Part shown: positions 24,501-36,500 of the stretch, one piece after another
How the letters are laid out: each line of letters starts with the position of its first letter
Position numbering within the stretch: position 1 is the first letter of the stretch
Source of the DNA: Beroe forskalii
Lineage: Eukaryota; Ctenophora; Nuda; Beroida; Beroidae
Assembly: GCA_011033025.1 (NCBI GenBank)
Contig: WFMF01000392.1
Coordinates: forward strand, 104,882-168,881
DNA: 64,000 nt
Direction of reading: 5' to 3'
Program-made: the position numbers and the translations under genes
The notes under the pieces: model-generated
Told to the model about the DNA's origin: nothing
The model's database searches: none
The model's input: only the letters and a program-made list of their open reading frames with translations

Positions 24501-27500
24501 AATCCTTTCAAAGATGTTGATTTGTGTTTTGGTTGTAAGATCCACAAAAAATTCGCCAAAATTTCTTGTATTCTTGGGGAATTCTATTTATTTACCGACA
24601 CCTAGGGTCAAACGTCAATTGGTGATTAGGTCTTGGAATAGAAAGCGTGCGTTTACATTTCATTAAATCCATTATAAGTAAGGCGATGGCATTATTCAGA
24701 TTTTGAGACGTTTTGATTATAATAGCAAAGGTAGTTACCTGTTATTTGTTTATATGTTCAATTTTCTTTTATTTGTTAGTTGACAATACGATTTCTTGGT
24801 AAGTTATTCATTTATTTATTACGTTCGTTGAACGCATTTACATAAAATATATTCAATTACATATTCAAGTTTTAACATGTAGGTAAGCTTTATTAAATAT
24901 AACTTATCACCATGTAATATAATCACGGACTTCCCAGTTAAATTTGGAAATTTAAAACTTTCTCCAATCAGCCTATTACATGTCCGTCGTCCCTTACCTA
25001 GCAATATACTAAACTCACATACACTTCTCATATAGACGTCCCCCCTCTCCCATTAGCAAATCTCATATCACAAAACTTCATGTGTCTTGCACTCAGCAGA
25101 TTGTCCCAACCACTTTGGATTCGCACATATATGAAGTGTTTTATCTCCATAATTACACTAGATGTTACGAGAGAAATGAGTGTCCTATCGGCCGGTGTAT
25201 CGGATTACTACTCCTACCACGGTGCCTCAACCCCTCACACAACTCCTTATTATTATACCTGGTACCCATACAGACGCACACACAGCCGTCAGTAACCGCC
25301 TACGAACTGCTGCTACTGCTGCTGGGTCACCATGACGACGAGTAGCAGGAGCAACAAGCTGGGAAGGAATTACGATGATGGTGTAGGGAAGGTGCTTCAT
25401 CAGCAGGAGAATAATGAGAGGAGAGGGAGGGGGAATACAGCAGCGCAGCACCACCAGCATCCACATCACGCGCTGCTACTGCAGTCCTCCTCCTCACCGC
25501 TCTCACCTGTCATTGATACCCGGACTAGTTTCTTTGAGTGCAGTGTCGCGTCCTCCGTACGGAACAAGTACATGAAAACCATTAACGTTGAGTTCGATGA
25601 GTTGTCGCTGAAAGTCAAGAAGGTCGATGTGTTGTTCGAGGATAAGAGGAACCCAAAGAATGGTCTGATACGCTACTCGTACGATGTGAGTTTATTATTG
25701 ATTAATTAAATTATTTTGTTAATGTGTTGGTAGGTGTTGTATATCGTGTAATGTATAATACGCATCTTATTATGGTGTGTGCATGTGTATTGTGTATGTA
25801 CGCTAGTGAAGGCCTCCTGACACACGGTACCCCGTCCACTTTTGATGGACAGGTTGTTGACAGGCGAATGCCAGGTTCGCAGACAGGTCAGGGACAGGTT
25901 CTGATCTGAATTAAAACAGGTTTCAACATTTTAAAAAAAAATTTCCGACGGGTTCTTGACGGGTTCCTGACGGGTTTTGGACAGGATTTAGACAGGTTCT
26001 TGACGGGTTTTTGACAGGTTCTCGACAGGATTTGGACGGGTTCTAGATAGATTTTAAACAAATTCTAGACAGGTTTTGGACGGGTATTTATGCAAGTTTG
26101 GACGGGTTTTGGACGGGTTTTGGAGAGATTTAAGACAGTTTTTTGACAAGTTTTGAACAAGTTAGGTCAGGTTTTGAACAGATTTTGGACGGGTTTTGGT
26201 TCATTTGATGTAATATTAATTGAATGTAATTATATTAATTTTATTTACACACTCGAGTTACATTCTCCATGCGAGCTTTTTTCTTCAATCCTGTGGAGCT
26301 GTACAGGAGATTTTGAAGTCGTTTCATTCCACGACAACAAGCAATAATGCGAAGAACAGGAAGACAGGACATATCACCTACATATAATAAAGTTATAATA
26401 TACGGGAAGAAAATAGAGGATCTGAAGATGATTTTTTTCTCCCCCATTGGCCTTTTGTATACAAAAGGTAATGAAGAGGGTTGGCAGGATCGTGGTTTAG
26501 GAAAGGTGAGAAATAGGATATGTGTATATCAGGTCCAGGTTTACAATACAACTACTGTAATTTCTTGAAAGTGTCCGGATTGCTCCTTTATAATATCAGT
26601 CGCGAAAATGTCCCTCCTTCCGTCCTTCCGTCCGTCCTCTTATCACAAATCTTCAATTCAAAATCACGAATTTCTTAATTCTTGGAGCTTTCGGTTGTCA
26701 AAAATTTTAATCTTATACGTTGACCAGGCCCATCCGTGCCACATTCCCAGTGACTAAAGTTTCATATCGACTAATGTCCTGGAAATTGATCTTCATTTCA
26801 AATACTAAACACGATTTTTTTCCTTCAAAAAAAGATATTGACCGAGGAAATATGAAGAAGGCTTGCCAAATTTGACTATCCTTTGAGAATTGATGTGGAA
26901 AATTGAATCAATATCTACAATAAGACACTGAAATTTTACACATATCGTCACACATAAATTAACATGACACATCATGACTCATGACTTCGTAGCGCAATCG
27001 GCTAACGTGTCGAAATTGGCAGTGCTGTCACGCTGGAGGTCACGGGTTCTGGCCCCACTATAGTCAAATTTCAAATTTTTAATTTCTGAGCTTATCTTCA
27101 GTTTTCTGATAGCAAAAAGTGATCCTACAGCCCAATCAGTTCATCAGAAAGATTTTAAATCATGTCACAGAAAATTTTCAGTAATAAGTTCAATTCAGCA
27201 GTTAGATTTGAAATACACGATGGCATGATACTAAAATTAGCATGTTTGTCCACTGCCCAGGTCGTTTAAACTTCTTATTTCCAAAATTTTGAGTTTCAAG
27301 ACATCAAAGCATCACGGGGAGGAAATTAGCGCCTGCAAACGTACGGAACAACAGTCAAACAACAATAATTTTGTCGGCAGGCGCAATTCTTGTTAATATA
27401 TTTAGTGAAATTGTGTACAACAATGATGGAGCTGTTGACGTGAAAACAATGCAAAAACTCTATTGAGGCGACATTTCTTTTAGCTCCAGAACTCTGGCAT

Positions 27501-30500
27501 CTGGGGGCTGCCGCCCCAGACCCCTGCTCTTCTTTCTTTCCATTTTTAATTTATTTAGTAAAATTGTGCACGACAACAATGGTGGATCTGTTGACATGAA
27601 AGTCGACGGACATTGCCCCGTCTATTTCTTCTGACTGGATGGCGAGGTTGCAAAGTGACGTCCAAATGTGGAACGTTGCGCCGCGCGCGCGGGTAGGGTA
27701 ACATCCTACGAACATGAAAGCAATGCAAAAATTCTATTGCGTTGACATTTCTTAAAACACCAGACCTCTGGCTTCTGGGGCTGCCGCCCCAGACCTCTGC
27801 CATTACTAATACATAAAATTAAATTACATTTATTTTCAAAAACGTCCTTTTTGCGGATGAGGCGCCGCGAGGTGACACCAAGTGACCTTAAAATTTGCAC
27901 GCCCCCAAAAATTGTGGGCTGGATCCATACCTGATCGGACAAAATTATCACGGAAATTGAACTCACGCTGAGCACATCAGCGTGAATATTAAAATGTCTG
28001 TGAAAATTTTGTCCGTGATAATGTCCAAATGATTTTCAGGTACGTGAAAATTAAGTCCGGTATTTCCTCTTAAAATTTCTAGGGTAGAGACGTAAAATTT
28101 CTGACTTTATCTCTTTAAACGCACACAATAAAATTTTTAAGGAAATTATACTTCTTTTTATGCTGAGAACGAAATATGGAAATTAATCATATTAATTAAC
28201 GAAATATATTGAAAAAATCTTGAAATCAAGTATTCAAATCGTGAAAAAAATCGAACCGAAAATTTCGAGATTTTCTTGAAATTTGATGGCAGGATCGAGC
28301 GTGAATATTAATGTCCGTGAAATTTTAGGTCCGTGAAACTTAAGTCCGTGATAATTATGTCCGATAAGGTACTTCAAACCTCCTGAGAGTATGGAGAACT
28401 TAAGTTATTTACGTCAGAAATTCACTCTATTGTTCGGGTCATATGTTGCGGTTTGGGATTTGCAAATTTTATGTTTTATTATATTCGTAACTAGTTCTCA
28501 TTAATTATTATATTTTGTTTAGAAGCCTCCGCGGTACCCTTCGTCCCTTCATGAGTTTACAAACTAATTGTTTACTTTTTCGAGTAACTGTCGGGTTAAT
28601 TTGCAAATTTTTATGTTTATTATTCTTAACTAGTTCATTAATTCAAATTTTGTTTAGAAGCCCTCCGAGCTACCCTTGAACAGTTCATGAGTTTCCAAAA
28701 CTAATTGTACTTATTCAGACGTTAATACCCTTATTTACTTCCCAAAACTCCTATTACAGTGCCCAGAATTTACATTTTTTTACTCGAGTTTTTTTCATGA
28801 AACTTTGGGAACCTAGTGAGAATGGTTATAATAGTAGGAGTTTGAAATTTCAGCTCTCTACCTTTTTTACTTTTTGAGATATGAAGCTGGTTCGTTTTCG
28901 TTCCACTGGACTGGGCCGAAATTGAACCGAACTCCAAATTGGATATAAACAAACGTAAATAAGATTTAAATGGTCAGAGATTGAAAATTATGGTACTGTA
29001 GCATGACAAAGGTCATGCATTCGTTTAAGATACCTAATCACCGATTTGGTGCATTTTTTGGCCCACTGGGCATAACTACATATATGGCTGTTTTAAGTTA
29101 CAAATTGACTTTTATAAGTATATCTACCTTGTCTTATCAATTAATTAGCTATACCTTAGCCTTAATAAAACATTAGTTGCAAGTTTTAATCCTTGAAACA
29201 GATCTGGTATTTTTCGGCCCACTAGGCAGACTTGCTTTACTGGGTATTAATTGCTCTTATTATACTGAAATACTATCTTGGTTGTTTTTAGTAAATGATA
29301 ATAAAAATTGGTGCAATAATTCAAGAAAAATGTAAATGGTGCATTTTCGGACCACTGGGAAAGTGTGTTTTTCAGAATCAAAACAAATTCTAATCTTAAA
29401 AACTGAAATTTGTATATTCGAATGAAAACCGTTTTAGGCTTACAGAATCACATCTTTGTTTTTTAATAATTCTACAGTCTTTACCAATATTAGCATATTA
29501 GCATATTATTCAATGAAATTTGACGGGTTTTGGACGGGCTTTGGACGGGTTTGACAAGTTTTGGACAAGGGTTGATGACGGGTTTTGGACTGTTTTGGAC
29601 GGGTTTTGAACGGGTTTCGGACAAGTTTTGGACGGGTTTTGGACGGGTTTAAACAGGTTCATGACGGGTTTTCGACGGGTTTTAAACAGGTTCATGACGG
29701 GTTTTTGACAGGTTCATAACTGGGTTAAAACAGGTTTCGACAAAGATTTCGACAGTTTGTGACAGGTTGTGAACGGGTTCGTGACAGATAAAGAAAATTT
29801 TACGGGCAGGTTCTCGACAGGTTTAGGCCAGGTTATTGACAGGTCTTGAACGGGATTTCGATTTACTTATTAGAGATTGGGACGGGTTCTCAATAGGTTT
29901 TGGACAGGTTTGTGACGGTTTTAGACGGGTTTAGGACCGTTTTCAACTCAATTGAGACAGGTTTTGACGGGGTACCGTGTGTCAGGAGGCCTTAGTGACT
30001 TAGCAAAAATTTATAACGCCAATGTACACCGTTTTAAAAACAGTTATTTGCCTAAGTTCCCAATTTCAAAGATTGGAAATTTTGTGATATCGGATACGAA
30101 AACATGGAGCATAGGTACCTGTCACTCAGTGCTTATTTTAAAAATGAATTTAAATGTCAAACTGTATGATACTACGAATAGCATAAATCAACTGGAATGT
30201 TAACGGTCATTCCTCAATTGTTACTCACTCGGTAGAACTTTTTGGAACTCTTCGCGCGTCATGTATCAAAACACGTGACATGGCGTCGTAATGTCATTGG
30301 TCGAGTAACTTGATCAGACAAAAATAGAGCTATCACGACTCAAATTAAAACATTGGATCAATGTCAGATAGTGTCAAATAGTGCAAGTATGAAATATGTG
30401 ATTGATGATTTAATTAAATCATTTAATTTAATGCTAATGATTTTAAATTCGAATTATGAGCTTCGAGTGGAACTCGATAGTTACTTAAAGTTGGTAAATT

Positions 30501-33500
30501 CATTCATAAATCAATGCGTCTCAAAATGAAGCTTTCCAAGGAAATTCTTTGGCAAGCCTCTACCAATACCATAACTTATCAGAAAGCCTTTGAAGATACT
30601 AAGATACGGAGAAATAATAATTTCAGATTTTAAAGGCTGCCAAAAATGATCGCCTCTGTTCTAAATGTTTTTACTATAGTATGCGACCTGAATTCATATC
30701 CGGGAACATATTTTTATGTATTTCATATTTTTGGCCAGTTTGCCGAGTTTGAAATCCAATTTACGGAGCGGCCTTGTATCCCTTAGATCGTTATGTAATA
30801 CCATAACTACACACTATTTCGGGGTGGATTTTCCATATTCCATTCGGCTTCCTCGATGAATATTCCCAAATCCACAGCTCAATATAGTGTAGTAACAGTA
30901 TAATACATCAACCGGTACTCAGTAGGATCCATTATCACTCTCGGACAGCAATGATGACGCAGTATCTGGCGTCTGTGTGTCCTGTACACATTGTGTACAC
31001 TCGGTGATGGTATATAATAATACCATATGTTCTTATCAGCGAGTATACATCCTCTTATCTTATTTACATTTTAAACCCATGTGTTGCTTTCTACATTTTG
31101 TGTTACAGTTTTCCTTGCTTTCTCACAGTTTGTCCCTACTGACAGCTGTAAAACATGCCTCATACCCACACATCAATAGCCACGAGAATACTGAGAATGT
31201 TTATCCTTGAAATTCCATTGTGAAGCCAGAAAAATCCTCGACGATGAATGAGATTCATTGGCACTTCTGTGCGCTATTTTTAAAGTGTCAAAATTTCTCA
31301 CAAGGTACTTTAGTACCGATATTAAATGAGATAACCGCTGGAATGCTGCATGTGTTATTACCCATAGGACTGTCAACTGCATTTGACCATTTTCATTCGT
31401 TCTTTTTCCCAGATCACCAAACATGCGATAAATCGTACAATTAAATCATCAGTCAACATGTCTTAGACCTTGAATTGGAGGTTCTTATTGCTGTCTGGTA
31501 TCTGAACTTGAGTTTAGTCTGAATGTCTTTATCAATAGCTGTCCAATAGCCATATCCCTGACACTCTGATATAGCTAACACTTTGGTCATTGGTTGATGT
31601 CACGTGACATTGTTCATTGGTTGATATCACGTGACATTGTTCATTGGTTGATATCACGTGACCTTCACCACGCGTCTACCACCACACTACACCTCTAGCT
31701 CTTCTCTCCTTCTCCTCCTCTCTCGTGTGGGGTGATTACCCACAACTTTAAACACCCCAGGCGTGGGTTTAGTACTCCTCCGAAGTACATGTCAATATAC
31801 TGATAGGAGTATATTAGGAGAAGTATACTGTCAATTTAATGCGTAATGTGTACCTCCCAACGCTAGCCAATAAACCGTGTGTGTGTTGATACACTAGTGA
31901 CAACACATGACACAACTATAATATACAGCATGCCTGTGGTATTTTGTCGACAGACAAGTAGGAATTTATATACGGTCGTCAGCCTCCTCAGCTGAACTAT
32001 ACCTGACTAGGAGTTTATTGTTTTCCCTTTGACACGTTCGTTTGGTCCGGTAGTACGTTATATCGATTACGTACAAATAGAGAGAGAGGTTTATTATATT
32101 GTACGTGATCTGGTCGTCGAAGTCGTTTTACTTTAAATTGGTAAATTTGTGTACCCAATCTGAGTGTAGATTTGTTACTCCGAGCAACTGTGGCGGCCGT
32201 TGGTACGAAGATTCCCAAATTCCTGGGATCGCCTATGGGACAGAATGGCTCCGTGCAGGTCACTGTCAAGGTAAGTATTGCGTAGAAAATTGGCCCCAAA
32301 TTGTAATTGGGATTATTTCATTTTAAGCTCCAATGATTACCAATTTTCATTTTTCCTCACATTTTGAAACCATTCATTCTATCACCAAACTATAACTGAG
32401 CTGATAGCACCCCCATTGTTCTATGCCGTGCAACCCGTTACAACTTGTGTTTACCCATCACATAACAATACCAAACACTGCTTACTACATCCTTATCAGT
32501 AATCAATTTCTCCGATTAGAGATGATCGATTGATAGCATGAACTGTACATACTCTCAATCCACACACTCACTAGTCACACTCGCCCAATAGGCGTATCTA
32601 TATCCTCAACTCACCATTCTAACGCCTGATAATGACATCACTCCTCACCGCCTATTGCACCGGTAGGAGATGCTCTGTCAACATGCATGTATGCATGACG
32701 TCACTCAGAAAACGGTGAGCTGCTGCCGACACTTGTACACTTTCTCGTGCAGTCTTTTTAATGTTTTATTGCTGAGAAAAACCTGCATCATCTCCTGTAC
32801 ATTGACTGCGTTTAATGAGCTCCTATCACGTATTTTTACTCATTCTTTCCGACTTTTTTTAGATTTTTACTCCAGCGGAGTTGTATGTATTACACCATTT
32901 ATTTTGCGGTTTTGTTTTTACCTATTTTACAATCAACACAGCTCAAAGGGTTGGTTAGATGGTTCAGAAGGAGATTCTGGTATAAAACTCCAGGAGCCGG
33001 TTAACAGCACTTCTGTACTGTAGTATGTAGATAAAAATACAGGTCAAAGAGGGCTCGACAGTAGACAAGTAGCCGATCTTGCCTCTCTCATCTTCAACAT
33101 TCTATCTAACATTCTTGACACCCTCAGTAAACATCAGTTACTGATCGAGAATATTAGTATGAGTAGATTATTTCATGCATATCATTGCATATCGATAAGT
33201 CAATAGTATGGTGCCCAGTATTATTGGTTCTGGTTCGTTTTGTTAGCATTATAATATTAATGAAATATTAATTTATCCTAAACTTATCTCATATATTCAT
33301 GTGGTTTGGTATGGGTGATTTAAGAACTTCTGCCATTTTTTCTGTACTAAAGTACTAGTATCGTAATTTAATAGCCTTAAGACTTTAGTTTTGTTAATCG
33401 GTTAATGCAGCCCTGGGAGTAATTTATTCCGGTGTCATTTCCATCAGGCATAATATTATTTATAATTACTGGCTCCTTGTGTTATCTCCTAAAATAGACG

Positions 33501-36500
33501 TGTTTAAGTAGCCTAATTATCAGGAACCAGCGTTGAAAAGCCGTGACTACGTCCATTTTACCAAGCAATAAAGTGAAGCCAACGTGGCCAAGTACTATTA
33601 ATGAAAATAATTTTACTTTAAATTGAGCTGGAAAATGGGAAATAAAGTATTGTTGAAGTTTTAAATTATTATGATCACTTTACGTGGAGATCTTAGGGTA
33701 ATTGAAAGTTCTCAATTTGATTATCTATGTTTAAGATCTTATCAACTTACATTTCGCAAGAGACATGTCGGACGGTTAAGTCTTTACTATAATTCTGTTA
33801 TTTGGTTTATCGTATCCTCGGCCTTATCGAGTAGTGTATAGCGTCTATCAGGCAGTATCAGTCATTTGAGAGCTTATCCGACGGATCGCGTGTTATGTGT
33901 AGCTAGCTTAATGCGATCGCTGATGAGGTGCTAGATTGGATTTTTGATAAAAAACGGTTAAAAGTATTCAATCAATTTGAATGGTGGTGTTTAAAATTTG
34001 CGAACCAGATGCTGCGTAGCAGCGCCGAGTGACTGAGTGAGCTGTGTAATTTGCAGGTCCAACGGGCCTGCTTGTACAATTGCAAATTCATTATCATACA
34101 GAATTGATTCTTCGTGGCTCTTCTGTCTTCACTTAATTAGGTATTCACTTCACTTCTATAGAAGGAATAGAAGATTGAATTGAAATTAGTCATCTTGCAT
34201 TTTGTGTGAAAATTTTGTCTGTATGTCTGACTTCTGTACAATTTTTCTATGTTGATTAGGGTTAGAATAGTTATTTGTTTTTAATAGCTATCTACCATAT
34301 TGAATTTTATCCCACGATGTGTTTTTTTAGTCCCTTAACCAAATTTTCGACAACTTTTATTGGTGGGACTCCATCCATAATCTTGCAGGACCTTTTTCCG
34401 TATTCCGCGGTTTTGGAAATTTGTTAGTAAGTTTCTTGTATTTTTATTCGCCTCAATAACATATTTTTAGCATGTTGGGGACTTTTTAGAGAAGGAATTT
34501 AGGTCTAACGTTACATTATTTTTGTAATCAGATTGTAAAATACTATTTCTACTATTTAAAAGTAAAACCGTTTGAGACATGGTTATAAATATTTTCCATA
34601 TTCCCTACACATGACTTCTGCATAAGATAAATCATTTTGTTGATGCGATGATTAATAATAAGATTATTTTACCAAATGTTTTATTTTCATACGTGTCTAC
34701 TGCGTGGGATAAATCATTGAACGGAAAATGATAACTTTTAATAACATTATTGTTACAAAGTACGTTGAAATTCAACATTTTGGTTTTGGTTTCTTTGTTT
34801 GTTAAATCGCTAGTTGGACAGATGCTATGATATGAATGAACTGATCTGGATGAACATTATATGAATTCAAATGATCTTCATCAAGTTGGTAATACTATAG
34901 TAGCCCAAGCAAAGTCAAAATTGTGCATTCAACAACATGCAAACAGCAATTTGAATTTGATACTTGATAGTTGAATAAAGCAAGAGTTCAGTTACAAAGT
35001 TATAATACATGTTTGTTCACTCGGCTTCATTTTAATTGGGAATGAATTTATTAAAGGCTATTTTACCTATTAGCATAATTCGAGGTTATCTTACATTGAA
35101 TTAACCTCACCGAGTCTTGTTAATCACATAATTAATCAACCCATAAACTAATATCGTTGCTAAGTTGGCTGAAGAGACTAATGAGTGATAGGATGCATAG
35201 TTAACTCCACTGTATGACTCCATTACGTTTGCTTACACTAAATCATTGCTCCGATGCTTCACTTAACTGTTTCGCGTTATGTACGTAGCCGTAAGACTTA
35301 CCCGTTGCACGTACGTACGTAACTCCTTTCCGCACGTCACTGCAAGTGGGGGGGGGGGCAACGCCATTTTAGGCCATCGACACATTCAAAATCACTAATT
35401 GGCCCTAGAAAATATGACCTTAAATGGCCTTCAAAATTCAAATATCTCAGATGTTTACCAAATCAAATGGCCTTCAAAATTGAAAATTTCCAGTCTTTTT
35501 TAAGCCATTCACAAGACACAACATCAAATTTTTGCATCAAAATACCTTACTAATTTCATGATCAAATTTTATGGGGCTTATGTTCAAAGCACTCTATCTC
35601 GGACAGACAAACATTATTTCCATAAGAGCTTCATTTGATATCTGGGTAATTCAGTAAAGCAAACTGAGGGCAACACCTCAGACACACTGATGGCATAAGG
35701 CGGCATTCTGGAGGAACGCCGCCTCATCTTCGGCGGACCTAGAGCTAACCTAAGGCGGACTAGGATGCACTCCGCATCACAAGGATGACATTACTCCCCT
35801 GGTCTCTGGCATCGTATAATGATTTTGAATAGTTCGAATTTTTCAGTGTTACTATTTTTGGAAAATTTTTGAGACCTGTTTACCTGAAAATCACAGAAGA
35901 ATCCAAAAGTAATTGCACCTTTGAAATATTTTCTCAGTGATGTAGATTTAATTCAATTCAAAGTCGGATTTCCCATGAGTGATTGAGTTAATTACATTTT
36001 AATTTTAGGTCCAAGGAAAACTTGCAGTCTGGAAATCATGTTAGGGAAGGCAGAAGTGTAGGATGGGTGACGCCTTCAGGGTTGTGAGTGGATGGGATAG
36101 GGTGGAGGTCTTCCGTTTTGAGAAATTGGCCGAATACCTTAGTACAGAATATTTATACGTCACGAATTTCATACGGATATTATTTATACGACATAAAAAT
36201 TTATACGATTTCATCAGCTACCAAGAAAATAGAAATTCGGCTGCATGAATTAAGTAAAATTTTGAAATTAATTATTCAATGTGAGACAAGAGAACGGGTC
36301 CACTAAGCCATCGGTATCCCTTATGTTTTGAGTATCACGTATTTTTCACTGCTTTAGCGATACCAGCTGCAGACCATCCTTGTAAAACGTTTCGCTTTCC
36401 TTCTGGTGTCTTAAAGTAAGTGAAAGCCTTTGATATTGTCTTTGCATGCAGAGTTCGAAGAACAGCTTTTCCTGTATTTACTTTGATGTCATCTATTCGT

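Larger units (their letters stand above)
20385..25331. other. First part of the 19.5-kb intron
   Basis: No host exon is visible. It includes a foldback element at 21663-21797 and a minisatellite at about 23385-23880. The frame at 21104-21730 has no recognisable domain and I do not call it a gene. Confidence 0.5.
25810..29992. mobile_element. 4.2-kb element with inverted ends and subterminal GACGGGTTTTG arrays
   Basis: The left end begins AGGCCTCCTGACACACGG and the right end is its exact inverse. The match covers 27 bases, through the GTACCCCGTC that follows. TAGTGA stands immediately outside both ends (25804-25809 and 29993-29998), a likely 6-base target duplication. Just inside each end is an array of about 10-11-base GACGGGTTTTG-type units, in the same orientation at both ends. 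The interior holds a TA-flanked MITE, a tRNA-like sequence and a GCCCCAGACC-containing repeat, but no recognisable transposase. It lies in the large intron and has been invaded by other elements. Confidence 0.8.

Noticed and set aside
32099-32326. Frame with CGGRWYEDSQIPGIAYG, which looks lectin-like at first sight
   Set aside because: It overlaps the MGQNG exon in another frame, reads through the GTAAGT donor and has no matching downstream exon in its phase.
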